Source of the DNA: Diploscapter coronatus
Taxonomy: Eukaryota; Nematoda; Chromadorea; Rhabditida; Rhabditidae
Direction: 5' to 3'
Assembly: GCA_964036155.1 (NCBI GenBank)
Contig: OZ038422.1
Location: 83,537,201 to 83,601,200 of the forward strand
Length of the DNA stretch: 64,000 nucleotides
The position numbers and the translations under genes are program-made. Position 1 is the stretch's first letter, and each line of letters starts with the position of its first letter. Below the pieces are notes generated by a model. That model did no database searches. It saw nothing but the letters and a program-made list of their open reading frames with translations, and was not told the origin of the DNA. Of the stretch, positions 51,567-63,100 are shown piece by piece.

Positions 51567-54500
51567 ATGAAGCCTCCGAGAGGGATAAATAAAGCTGATT
51601 CGAAGACCGACAGCAAAAGTGGAGAAAATGAGGAGAAGCAGCAGCAGGGCAGTGATGTGAACGAGGGGCTCCTCAAACAGATCCAGGGCTTGGAATTGAC
51701 GGTCATTTCTTGGTTTATTCAAAGTTTTTGAAGGGGAATTTTTCTTCTGCAATTCAATTCCTGAAAGATGAAAAGAATTAATTTGCGAAAGAAATTCGGG
51801 GTTTTCTAAAAAAAAAAAACCCTCCTCCGAAATGAGCATTCCCAAAGACATCCCCAAATCGGGTTGGCTTTCATAAGAAGCCAGAACTTCAAGCTATTTT
51901 GAATGGTTTGAGTTTTCCCCTGAAAGATTTTGAGGAGAAAATTTTCGAAGAAAAAGATGCAATTTCAAATTCTTTTTTTCCAGATCAAAAACACGTGCGA
52001 TTTGATTCCCGTTTCGACGTGGGATTTCGACGAGACGGTCAAGGAAAGGCTCAGGGAGCACAAGCACGAACTCGTCAACAAAATTCTCACCAAGGGTTGG
52101 AAGATTCTCGAGTATTTCAATTTTTATTGATTTTTTTCAGCTGAAAGAAAGAAAATGCCGAACAGTCGGAAGCAGTTGCTGGCGAGGAGTCTGGACGGGG
52201 GCGTGCTCAACACGGTCACGCAGATACTCGATCACTTCGCACACACCAGCAGCGTCAATGTCCATGTCAAGGTGAGTTACTCGTCCTTCATTGTCTTTGA
52301 AAAAAAGATGATGCACGATCCAGAAAAATCAGCAATCTTTTTCTGGAAAGATAGCTCTTCTTATTTGTGGATTCAGGTGCCCACAAATCTGCCCAAACCC
52401 CCTGTCAAGCAGCCGAAACAAGAAGGCGAGGGAGAGGGAAAGAAGGCGAAGAAAGGCAAGCAGAATGCTGCTGAGGGACAGAAGCAAGCGTTGAAAAAGG
52501 GGAAGGAAGACTCGGACACTGATGAATCTGATGCTTCTTCGAGCGAGGATTCGGAAGACAAACAACCGAAGCAGGGAAAGAAGAAGTGAGATTTTTTCTC
52601 TTGATTTATATCTTTTGACCTAGGCATATTTTTACAACTGAACAAAGTTTCTTAAAATATCATTTTTCAGAACTGATTCCCAACCCAAATCTCCCGCCTC
52701 GGACAAGAAGTCTCTGCAAATGAACAAGGAGAAGAGCAAACAAACCAAAGAGAGTGCAAAGAAGCAGAAAGAGGATTCTGACGATGGAGAGAGTGAAGGA
52801 GAAGAGGACGTGGAAATGGCATCTGGAGATGACGACGACAGCACGGATGAGGAAGCGCAGGTGCTGTAATTTTTAAATGACTGAGTTTTGCACTCTTTCT
52901 CAGTTTCATTCTAAATTCAGAGTTGAATTTTGAATCTTGATGATTTGTAAACAACAGCATGATATCATACACAAGACATAGTGGAAATTGGGAAAGATAC
53001 GGCAACTCTTCTCATAATTTTCTCCATGCCTTTTGTCATGATTTCTTACGGTTTGCAAATTGCTCGAAATCTTTAATACTCATTTATAAAATTGAAAAAA
53101 ATCGCACTCATGAAATTTTTCTTCAAAGAAGTTCATCTTCCAGATGAAAAAGAACAACAAAGGCGGAAAGAGAAAAGGACAAGAGGACAAGGCAGCTCAG
53201 AATGGACCCAAGCCGAAAAAGACCAAGCTCGATTTGGTAAAATTGCTTATTTTGTTTGTTTTTTTTTTTAGAAATATCGATTTTTCCAGGAATTGGAAAA
53301 GTACGTTGGAGTGGACGAATCGACGTTGGATCCAGTGGAGAGCAGACACCTCGCCATGCTCAAACTGCAGAAGAAGATAGAGAATATGAAAGGTAGCAAG
53401 AAAATAAATAAATAAACGCCCTGTATTTTAAATTTAAAGAAAAATATTTTAGAAGAAATAACTTTTTTCCTATTTTTAAACTTTATTATTTTTAGTTAGT
53501 CGGAAAGGCCAGAAGTCGAAGAAAATCAGTGGAAAGCGGGCTGCAGAACTTGAAAGAGAAAGAAAGTTGAAGAGAAGAATGAGCAAGTTGAAGATGAAAC
53601 AGAAACGGGCACAGGCAAAGGCTGAGACGAAGGGGTAGGAATTGTGTTATTGTGATTTTTTAGCATTTTGTAATTTCAGAAGTGAGGATTCTGGCTCGAA
53701 ACCGAATGGAGAAGCAGCAGCTCCCGTGTCTGTCAAAGTGGATAAGGATGGAAAGCAGGTAAAAACTTGTTAGAATTAATCCTTACATCTTGAAAAATCA
53801 TCCACATTTTCAATTTTGTCAAAGATATTCATCTACAAATCAGATGAATTTTCTAAAAATATTAATTTTCAGATGCAGTTGCCCTTGACGGACGACGGCA
53901 AAATCGCCTATTCCAAATTCGACTTCATCGTCAAACAGGCCAATCACAAGAAGAAACGAGTAATTTTTAGTCTCAATAATTTTAAAATTCTTTTTAATTT
54001 CAGTTGTCCCGCAAGGAAAAGGCCGACAAATTCACTGGCAAAGACTACCGATCCCTGTTGCACAAGGTTTGATTCTTTAATTGATTTTTCCAAATTAGTA
54101 ATTTTCAGGTCGAAAAACGGAAGGAGAAACTGGAAGGTCTGTCCGAAAAGGATCCAGAAAAGGCGAAGAATCTCGAGGAAGACATCAAATGGAGCAGGGC
54201 CATGAAGCGGGCGAGCGGTGTCAAAGTCAAGGTTGGTTTTTATTGTTGAGATTTCGTAAAATGTCTTCCTCCTATTCAATTTCTATATTAATGAGTTGAG
54301 TACTAAATTGTTCTGAAACTTATCTCTGCTCAAGATTTTGTTAATACTTTTTCAAGCTACTTCAATGGGTATCGAAGTATGAAAAATCTTCATTTTTGCT
54401 CGAGATTATTGACTCCAGAAATTTCTCCATTTGTCATTTTGATAGAAACTTTTCAGGACGATGAAAACCTGCTGATGAAGGGCCTGAAACGGAAAGAGAA

Positions 54501-54947
54501 GGACAAGGCAAAGAAGAAGGAGAAGTGGGGACAGAGAGTCGATAAAGTCGAGAGGGACATCCAGGAGGTAAACTATTCTGATTTTACAAACAAAAAATAT
54601 CATTTTTTGACCAAGAGTCATCCTTTGTTTATCAATGATCAGCCAGAAATCGTGCAGATTATGCAAATATGAGTAAGGGAAGTTCGTATGGAAATACGAT
54701 ACTGATCATAGAAAGTGAAGCAAGAATGCTAAAATATGATTTGTGTGATAACTTACGAAATTTTAACAGGATATTTTTAAATCTATATCATTCTTCTCAT
54801 AATATTTGGTACTAATTTGACTCTAAAATTAAAAAAAAAGAAGATTTTTAGCGCCAAGACAAGCGGAAAGAGAACATTCGAAAACGAGTGGAGGAGAAGA
54901 AAAAGCGAAAGCTTGCAAATTTGCGCAAGAAGGGAAAGCTGCTGTAG
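51567..54947 (+). CDS. SURF6: Surfeit locus protein 6 (SURF6/Rrp14-like) nucleolar protein
   Basis: A nucleolar RNA-binding protein for ribosome biogenesis. Fourteen exons in phase encode 556 residues: 51567-51701, 51984-52095, 52141-52271, 52377-52585, 52671-52860, 53144-53236, 53290-53392, 53496-53634, 53680-53758, 53873-53959, 54004-54066, 54109-54231, 54457-54567, 54852-54947. The middle alternates Lys-rich and acidic Ser/Asp/Glu tracts (SDASSSEDSED; GDDDDSTDEE). The C-terminal SURF6 domain has KIAYSKFDF, EDIKWSRAMKRASGVKVKDD, LLMKGLKRKEKDKAKKKEKW and the final KKRKLANLRKKGKLL. Most introns are 40-60 bp. The domain assignment is firm; the low-complexity middle cannot be aligned. Confidence 0.9.
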
Positions 54948-55803
54948 GTTACGATTTTCGTCGAGAATTCGAAGAAAGGGTAAGAAACTTCACGCTTTTC
55001 TCTTTGAATTTCCACTTTTTCGAGAAAAAATCATTAAAAATTTTATTTTCTCTTTGCTCAAAATGCGAACCTAAAAATTCTATTAGTTGACTTTTCATTA
55101 ATTGAGCAACACCAACCATGCTCAATGAAATTTCTTCACTTGTTTTCGTTACTTTTTTATTGTTGATTTTTTGTTTGGCTTTTATCTTTTAATTTGAAGA
55201 GAATTCCAAAAACACATTTAGCTGAATTTTCAAAGTTAACTTGTTTTGTTTGGAGAAAATTGTTGTTGCTGAGTTACAAGGATAAAAAGAATAAATCCAC
55301 GTTTCAACCACGCTTTTGTTTAAACTAGCAACTGTCGACTCAAATTTCAATCAGGAAAAATGAGTTTGATTTTTTGCGATAGAAAAAAGTATGAGTGAAC
55401 TTTAAAAATGAATATTTATTCGATAAGAATACACATTTTGTATATAGTTCATTATGTCATTGATTTTTATAGGAATTTGAAAGGTAAGAATATTTTTTGG
55501 AGAAACGAGAAAAAAATCTAGAAAAGAGGCAGAGATGCGATTGTTTTCCAAAGCCAAAGTCTTGAATTTTCAATCACAAATGAACCTAGAAAATACAATT
55601 TTTCAAGATAAAAATGCTAGGTGGTTTTGTGTGAATTTAATGGAAATTGGAACATAAGTAGAAAGATGAAAGAAATTCATCAATTTGGAAAATTTAGACA
55701 ATGGTGCTCATAAAATAAGTGACGGTCATTTACAATTCATGGATTACTCGTAAAAATAATCGAGAATGAGTTGATTATTGTCGAGTTTTTGGAATTTCAG
55801 GGT
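54948..55803. other. Intergenic between convergent SURF6-like and Pmp3-like genes
   Basis: AT-rich 3' ends. I see nothing beyond presumed UTRs. Confidence 0.5.
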
Positions 55804-56343
55804 CTAGTAGGCCAAAATGACGTAGCAGGCGTAGATGATTCCTGCAATGAGATTCATAATTCTTAAATTCAGAATTTTTATTTATTTTTTTAACTTTGGA
55901 TCAGACTGTTCGGAGTTGAGATTTTGAAAAATTCTGAGTCGGAATCGGAATCCCGAGATCAAAAATTCTTCGAAGTTGAAACTCGGAACAGCCCTGCTTT
56001 ACGTGCGAGAATTAAAACAATCTCAGATTTAATCTAACTCTTGAGTCAAATAGTTTAGGAGTATGGTACCTGGAATGTAGCCCAAAAGGGTGAGCAGAAT
56101 GCAAATCGCCAAGTGGTAGTCACAGCCCTTCTCGAAGAACACGCCAAGAGGTTGAAATTGTACTTTTTAATCGTTTTTCCATTATTATTTTGTTATTTTT
56201 CCTTTCCAGTCTATTATTCAGAAAGGCTTAATTGAAAAAAACATGAACCAAATGCCATGTTGGTATTTTGTATGATCTTGAAGTTTTACCGGAAGGATAG
56301 CTGCGCAAATGAGCTTAGGAACGTCCGAACAGGTCAGAGCCAT
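55804..56343 (-). CDS. Pmp3/UPF0057 family small membrane protein (57 aa)
   Basis: A two-helix plasma-membrane proteolipid of the Pmp3/RCI2 family, linked elsewhere to ion balance and membrane potential. Exons 56343-56290, 56151-56070 and 55841-55804 give MALTCSDVPKLICAAILP, then PLGVFFEKGCDYHLAICILL and IPGIIYACYVILAY. That is the full family length, with the signature PPLGVFFEKGC. The intron between exons 1 and 2 starts with GT but ends TTTCAA instead of TTTCAG. No nearby AG restores the frame, so either the acceptor is non-canonical, the gene is damaged, or the base is a sequence error. The phase fits exactly at this point. Confidence 0.85.
55909..55998. repeat. hAT-like TTCG/GGAATC-rich palindrome in Pmp3 intron
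   Basis: CTGTTCGGAGTTGAGATTTT and GAAGTTGAAACTCGGAACAG are inverted. The interior repeats TCGGAATC. It resembles the palindromes at 6.5 and 25.3 kb. Confidence 0.5.
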
Positions 56344-56813
56344 TTTTCAGCCAACTTCGAAGAGCAAGTCTAGTTCGAGTCTGAAACGACACATTTGAAA
56401 TGCATCAAGTCTCATAGATCAGAGAAGCGAAAATGAATACGGGAATGTGATTTATGAGAAGCTCGGTAGAAAATATGTCAAAGATTTGCAATGGATTGAA
56501 ATGTTAGAAGAGATACAAGATCGGAAAAAGTTGAAATCGTACTTTTCCGACAAAAACGAGCATTCAATGTTTTGAAGGGGAATACAGTAAAATGCAAATC
56601 GATTTTTAAAAAATGACATATAGGATGAGCACAGAAAGATTTTGCAAATGAAAACTTTCAAACTAGACAATTTTCGATTGCAATTGAGCTAATTCTTCGC
56701 AAAAATAATCAACTCGACACAATTATGCACGAGTCTTGGGCACTTTTGAAATTGAAACAGATTCATTGATTTGAATACTCAGCATAACAAGATATTTACA
56801 TTTTTTGTAGGAC
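56344..56813. promoter_or_regulatory. Upstream region of Pmp3-like gene, up to LINE insertion
   Basis: 470 bp of AT-rich sequence between the Pmp3 start and the retrotransposon. It presumably contains the Pmp3 promoter. Nothing else was recognised. Confidence 0.4.
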
Positions 56814-59800
56814 ATGTCTAGGGATCCACGCGCTGGCATAGCCCTGACGGCGTAGTGGCGCGTCTCCCCGGGTGGCGGATGGGGGGTTTCGGCTTCGGCC
56901 GACGTGGACCAACCAGGGCCGGTCGCAGCCATGAGACACGGGCGGGCTTGGGGGATAGGCTCCTCAAGCCTTACAAAATCCCGAAATCGGAAGACATGGT
57001 GCGACCGGGACGCGGGTTTGTGGCGCGTCCAAAATATAGCCACATTAGCCTCTATGTGCGAAGCCCTGTACATAGTCCCCAGGCGCCCCTGCCGGAGGGG
57101 TTATAAATTCCGTGCACCCCCCATTCCGGCGTCAGGACAGTTGTGACAGTCCGGCCGAGAAAGACCCCGCCACAAACCTAATGGGTAGTCCTTTAAGAAA
57201 CCAGACAAAAGCTAGGGCGTCCCCCACAAGCGACGCGCGCCGCCGGAGCCCGGGTAACGCGAAAAATCAGACAGGGTGCCCTCGGATTCGCCGACCGGGG
57301 CTAAGTAAGCAAGGCCAAATCATCATCTCCCCTCCTCCAGTCCACCACCTGAGACTCGGAACAATCAATGTCGGATCAATGACAGGGAAAGGCAGCGAAC
57401 TGACCAAAGAAATGAAAGCTCGCAAGATCGACATCGCGGCAGTGCAAGAGGTCAAATGGTCAGGCGGCAAAGCAAAAGACCTGTCCGACGGCTACAAAAT
57501 CCTCTACAACGGCTCAGGCACAAAAAGAAATGGAGTTGGAATCATTGTCGCATCCAACCTCCGGGATTGCGTGGCCCAAGTCCACAGATACTCCGATCGA
57601 CTCATGGCTGTAACGCTCGACATTGAAGCCAGCAGAATCACGGTATTCTCAGCCTACGCCCCTCAATCCGGCTGCAGCGACGCAGAAAAGGGAGAATTCT
57701 ATTCCCTTCTGTCGAGGGAATACGATGCACAGCCCGGAAGGAAGGTACTGATGGGAGACTTCAATGGGCACGTCGGAAAGCAGGCTGACATGAAATGCCA
57801 CGGAGGGCACGGGTACGGAGACCGAAATGACGAGGGGGAAAGGCTGCTCGATTTCGCCGAACAAAGGGGTTTAGTACTCATCAACACGTACTTCCCCAAA
57901 CGCGATTCCCACCTGATCACCTACAACAGCGGTGATCGAAACTCGCAAATCGACTTCATTCTGGCACAAAAACGCGACTTCAAGAAATTCCTGGACGCAA
58001 AAGTCATCCCCTCCACAAACGTCGCACCCCAGCACAGAATGCTGATTGCCGACACGCGCTTCCCCATACCGAAACCGCCCAAAGCCGACAGAACGCAGGC
58101 GGCAAGAATAAAATGGTGGAAGCTGCCCGAACTGCAAAATGGCCTAAACATCAGCCTGCCAGCCATTACGACTGTCGAAGAAACATGGTCAAAGCTGAGG
58201 ACGAACGTTCACAAAACCGCCACAGAGCAACTCGGCAAGACAGTCCCAGGCCGAAGATACATCGACAAGGCTACTTGGCTCTGGACCGAAAGCGTCAAAG
58301 AAGCGGTGCGAGCGAAAAAGGCCGCGTTCAAGAAATGGAAGGCCACAAACTCCCAAGAAGATAGGGAAAAATACTGGGAAACAAAAAGAGCGGCGAAAGT
58401 GGAAGTGGCAAAAAGGCGAGCAGAGTACACCGAAAGACTCTACACCGAAATCGAAAAGCCAGGGGGCGACCGTCTGATCTTCAGAATTGCCAAACGGAGA
58501 CAGAAAGCCACAGAAGACATCGAAAAATATGTCTGCATCGACAACGAACATGGCAATCTGATCACTGACAGAGAGGAAGTCAAACGGCAGTGGCATCGGC
58601 ACTTCGAGACCATCTCCAACGTGGAATTTCCCCATCCGCCAATCCAAGTCCACCCTCCTCTTCCTTCCCATCCCCTTCCAATAGAAATGGCAGAAGTCGA
58701 AGAAGCCATCGGGAAGATGAAAAACGGCAAGGCCACGGGACCAGACGACATTCCCTCAGAAGTCTGGAAGTCCAACCCCGAAGGCGTCAAATGGTTAACT
58801 GACTTCCTTAACCTCGTCGTCAACACAAACACGTTCCCGTCTGAATGGTACACGTCGTCCACAATCCCGATCTTCAAGAAAAAGGGATCGCCAAGCAACT
58901 GCTCAAACTATCGGCCCATCCGTCTGCTCTGCCATACGATGAAAATCCTGGAACGTATCGTGGATAAACGCATTAGAGCATGCGTCCAAATCTCCTCCCA
59001 ACAATGCGGGTTCGTCAAAGGGAAAGCCACAACAGACGCCATTTTTGCTGTACGACAGTTGGTCGAGAAGTTCACTGAAAAGAAGCAGCCCCTGCACCTG
59101 GCCTTCCTTGACCTCGAAAAGGCATTCGACCGAACGCCCAGAGACGCAATCATCATGGCTCTGCGCGACCACAAAGTCCCAGAATACCTCATTGAAGTCG
59201 TGAAGCTGATGTATCGGTCCCCAACAAGTCGCGTCCTCTCAGCCGCTGGAATGACCCTACCATTCCCTGTCACCGTAGGTGTCCACCAAGGATCAGCCCT
59301 ATCTCCTCTTCTCTTCATCCTTGTCATGGACTCTGTGACCCGCGATATCCAGAAACCCGCCCCCTGGTGCCTGCTATATGCAGATGACGTGATGCTGGCG
59401 AATGACTCGCGAGAAGAACTGCAAAAGGAGGTGCAGACATGGAAAGACAGACTGGCAAAATACGGGCTAAAGCTCAATGTCGGCAAGACGGAATACCTCG
59501 AAATCGGTGAGCAGAGAAGTGGCACAATCAAAGTCGACGGCCAACAAGTTCCCAAGACCGACCTCTTCAAATACCTCGGCTCAAGACTCGCGAGCGATGG
59601 TCACATCAGAAGAGAAGCCGAATCGAGAATCGCAGCCACATGGTTGAAATGGAGGTCAACAACCGGAGTCATGTGCGACAAAAAGATCAGCGAAAAACTC
59701 AAAGGCAGGCTGTACAAAGCAGCGATCCGCCCAGTCGCCCTCTATGGCTGCGAAACTTGGCCGACACCCGCAGAAGTCGAAAGAAGACTCGCGACAATGG

Positions 59801-60171
59801 AGACGCGAATGCTCAGATGGTCACTAGGTCACACTCTGCTGGACCACGTCAAGAACGAGACCATCCTGAAGAGGACAAACGTCGCCCCAATCAAAGACAA
59901 AATGCGCCAGTCGAGACTGCGATGGTACGGCCACGTCCTCCGTGCTGACAGAGAAGCAATATGCCGCTCACCAGAGATTGTTCAAGTGCCGGGAAGCAGA
60001 CCAAGGGGAAGACCGAAGCTGAGATACTCCGACACGCTCAGTAGGGACATGGAGGCCGTCGGACTGCGGCCAAGTCTTGCACAAAATCGTGAAGTCTGGA
60101 GGAGGAAATCCCAACGCGCAGACCCCTTATCGGGATAATGCCAAAGAAGAAGAAGAAGATGTCTAGGGATC
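56814..60171 (+). mobile_element. Full-length-looking non-LTR (LINE) retrotransposon, RTE-like
   Basis: The element is flanked by a perfect 13-bp target duplication, ATGTCTAGGGATC, at 56814-56826 and 60159-60171. It is much GC-richer than its surroundings. It has a 5' leader of about 290-350 bp, one long open frame and a very short 3' tail ending in repeated AAG units (AAAGAAGAAGAAGAAG) rather than poly(A), as in RTE-type LINEs. The single ORF with endonuclease and reverse transcriptase fits RTE, though clade assignment needs a tree. An intact frame and an exact duplication indicate a recent insertion. Confidence 0.88.
57112..60138 (+). CDS. LINE polyprotein: apurinic-type endonuclease and reverse transcriptase
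   Basis: An uninterrupted frame of 1008 codons. The first ATG is at 57181, giving 985 residues; upstream in-frame codons begin with a GTG and may not be translated. The endonuclease domain carries LGTINVGSM, IAAVQEVKWSG, MGDFNGHVG, SQIDFIL and QHRMLIAD. The reverse transcriptase carries FLDLEKAFDRTPR, HQGSALSPLLF and the catalytic YADD (nt 59377-59388). The C-terminal region has a SRLRWYGHVLRADRE motif often seen after the reverse transcriptase in LINE proteins, and PRGRPKLRYSD. All key residues look intact, so the copy may be able to move. The ATG at 57181 is the conservative start. Confidence 0.9.
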   Translation: MHPPFRRQDSCDSPAEKDPATNLMGSPLRNQTKARASPTSDARRRSPGNAKNQTGCPRIRRPGLSKQGQIIISPPPVHHLRLGTINVGSMTGKGSELTKEMKARKIDIAAVQEVKWSGGKAKDLSDGYKILYNGSGTKRNGVGIIVASNLRDCVAQVHRYSDRLMAVTLDIEASRITVFSAYAPQSGCSDAEKGEFYSLLSREYDAQPGRKVLMGDFNGHVGKQADMKCHGGHGYGDRNDEGERLLDFAEQRGLVLINTYFPKRDSHLITYNSGDRNSQIDFILAQKRDFKKFLDAKVIPSTNVAPQHRMLIADTRFPIPKPPKADRTQAARIKWWKLPELQNGLNISLPAITTVEETWSKLRTNVHKTATEQLGKTVPGRRYIDKATWLWTESVKEAVRAKKAAFKKWKATNSQEDREKYWETKRAAKVEVAKRRAEYTERLYTEIEKPGGDRLIFRIAKRRQKATEDIEKYVCIDNEHGNLITDREEVKRQWHRHFETISNVEFPHPPIQVHPPLPSHPLPIEMAEVEEAIGKMKNGKATGPDDIPSEVWKSNPEGVKWLTDFLNLVVNTNTFPSEWYTSSTIPIFKKKGSPSNCSNYRPIRLLCHTMKILERIVDKRIRACVQISSQQCGFVKGKATTDAIFAVRQLVEKFTEKKQPLHLAFLDLEKAFDRTPRDAIIMALRDHKVPEYLIEVVKLMYRSPTSRVLSAAGMTLPFPVTVGVHQGSALSPLLFILVMDSVTRDIQKPAPWCLLYADDVMLANDSREELQKEVQTWKDRLAKYGLKLNVGKTEYLEIGEQRSGTIKVDGQQVPKTDLFKYLGSRLASDGHIRREAESRIAATWLKWRSTTGVMCDKKISEKLKGRLYKAAIRPVALYGCETWPTPAEVERRLATMETRMLRWSLGHTLLDHVKNETILKRTNVAPIKDKMRQSRLRWYGHVLRADREAICRSPEIVQVPGSRPRGRPKLRYSDTLSRDMEAVGLRPSLAQNREVWRRKSQRADPLSG

Positions 60172-63100
60172 TATGATAAAAGGGGACAAAATCATTGAAC
60201 CGATTTAAAAAAGCGACTGAAATGTGGAAAAACGTGTAATCTCCAATATGAGAACAAGAGACTGGCTTTATTTTTACATCTGGCAAAATTCGACAAGAGT
60301 AAACATTGGCAGGAAGTGATATTTACAAAAAAAAATTGAAATTAGAATCAATGAATGGAAAATTGGAGGTTTTAAACCCGATATTTGAAGCTAAAACTTT
60401 TAACCATCATCGAACAGATGCATGTTTATAAATAACACTGAAAAAGTGAGAAATAGATAGGGTTGAAAGATAAGATGATCTAAAATTGAGAAAAATATTA
60501 TTTGTGTAGAGAAAACAGAATTCGTCAACCTAATTTCTTGATTGACTCGCTGTTTTTTGTCCTAGCTCACGCGACTCACAACAATTCTGCTGGGTACTTG
60601 AAGCGAAGAAAACAAACAATGTGGCCGCTTTTTGATGTGGTGAGAGGAAACCAGTAAATGTTTTGGCAATGCAAATTATCATTGATCATTTTATGGCCAG
60701 AAGGTTTCATAATGTGAAATTGGGATTTTTATCGTTGATAAAATCAATAGGCTCACAGAATATTATGCCATCAAATTTTCTGGTTTTGAGCCGACGCTAT
60801 TTGGCATGGAATCGAGCAAAAATAATCGAAATTTTATGAAATTTCAAGACCAAATAGATCAATGCGGTCGGAAGATCGTATATTTAGACCCTCTAAAAAC
60901 GTGAAAGACTGAAGGAAGTTTTGGAGAAAGATTATGAGTAAGACCGAAGTGAGTTGACTTTTAAAACTTTATAAATTGATAAAAGTGTTGAAATTGGGGG
61001 CTGAATGATAAACGATAGGCAAATAGATAAAATGTCCTAAGGAATTTGTAAGTGTTGTCCTTCCCGAGTGATGCCGTCGGCCACAAGTTATTGGCAACTA
61101 TTTATTGTCTAGTACGACAAGGAAAATAGACTATTTGGAAGAGTTGACAGACGGAAATTAAGACCGACTGCCCAAGACGAAAACGCGAGATGAGTCTCGC
61201 TGGTCGAAAAAAAAGGATGACTAAATGACCAGTAGTCAGTGGTTGAAGAGAGAACAATATAAATGAAGAAAGAGGAAAGATGTAGAGGGAATGAGCAATG
61301 TCCGTTAGGCGGCACTGGCGGGAAAGAGTGAGAGAGAGAAAGAGTGGGGAAAAAGACGAGAGAATGGAGAAAGAGAGTGAATTGAGTAGAGGAATAGGGC
61401 GAGTCTCTAACAGTATTCTTGAATAATTCATTCATTTTGAAGATAAGTTGTTGTATTAGTGAAAGAGAACGTAGATGAAGTTCCCAGAAAAGGTCCAAAA
61501 ATACAAAGAAATTGAAAAATAATCGATATTTTATTAGAAGAAAGGAATAGACAAAAATAAACTAGTGGCAGGCAAGCAATATGAATATCGTAAAAAGAGA
61601 CGGTATGAATAAAAGTTGACCCAGGTGGCAGACAGTAAACAATCAGAGGCAAAGTTAGAAAGAAGGGTCAGAAAGAGGGAAGAGAAAGAGGAGAATTCTC
61701 AAGGTTAACTCTCACAAATCAAGTGGACGGCTCTCTTCGTGGCAGAAAGGCGTTTCTCTAATTTTTTGCAAAAGAACGAAGAAATAGAACATTGATTCGA
61801 AAGCACTGCAACAAAATTCGCTTTGGCTTGCTATGAGAATGTAAAGAAAAGAAAATAGGGATAGTCAGGAGGCTAGCTCTGGAAGTCCAGGATTAAACCT
61901 CAGGATATCCCAAAAATGAAGCTTCATCAATCTCTGATCAAGAGATTTTTTAACCAAGGTAAAAATAATTCAGAAAACGATAGAGATATTTTTCATCACT
62001 CGATACGCCATCTTCTTCAGATGGCTACACCGTTAATTTTCTCATTGATAAAAGAACAAGCAAAACTTTGAAAATGTTCGATGTGCCGCTGATAAGAAAT
62101 GGCATTTAATTTTTAAGATGCGAAATGATAAACAAAAAAGTCGTTTCGTCAAAAATTAGAAATCGAAAGATAAAAGAAATTATTGAGTTTCGGATTTTCA
62201 AATAATAAAGAGATACACCCAATTAGAAACAGCAAAATTCTTAATCGTGCCAAATTTTTTGAGGTTCAAATTTAGGCGTAGATTTTAAAATCAAAATTCC
62301 GCTTTGGATCCTCTGTCTAGTCATAAAACCGAACTATTCATTGAAAATTCCATGCAAGGAATCTATTGAAATAGATATAGCTGCATTTCGTGTCAGGGCC
62401 TCTCGTTTGGTGGCGCAGATCTATAGCCAGTTATATTCACGTTTATTTGTACTTTTTCAGATCTCATTTTTCTCTCTCTCTCTCCCTCTTCCTCTAACTC
62501 GAGCTTTTTACCTTCAGTTTAGTTTTAGAAATGCAAGCTTTTCGCAGAGACTGGGTAAACAATGATAGAAAGACAGAGCGGAAGGAAATTGGCAGACCTA
62601 GTCATTATTTTATTTGATTGAAATTGAACTAAAGCCGATTTTTGACGGATTATTCATCAGAAACTCGCAAATGAAAATACACTGAGTCGTTGCAGAGAGA
62701 AACTAAAATTAGTAAAGTAGCTACCGAAAAATAGAACGTCAGAAAAATATGAAGATTACTGATGAAAATCCAAACAAAGCATACACCTGAATAATATAAA
62801 TGGGTATTGAGATTCGTATAGAACAAGATTAGCAGTTGAAGAAAAGGTAGTAAAATGGCATTGTCGCCGGGTAACAGACTCATGTTGAGATCTCCTTATG
62901 AAATGAATAATCCCCGGGGAACAAGAAAGGAACAGACAACCATATTTTGTCGTCATTCTCTACGAAAAACAAAAATATTTATCCGCAGTTTGGGCTCACA
63001 AAACGGTAAACATCACATCTTTTGTGTATCGAGTACTAAATACTAAAGCGATGAATAAGTGACTGACAGACAGACATATTCGTTTTATGAAATATCGGTG

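Noticed and set aside
57267..59570. Long antisense frames within the LINE
   Set aside because: They are shadows of the GC-rich 1008-codon sense frame, with no motifs of their own.
62855..63046. Open + frame starting MALSPGNRLML
   Set aside because: It has a true ATG but no family similarity, no convincing splice partners and ordinary AT-rich composition. It is kept only as part of the unassigned right-edge region.
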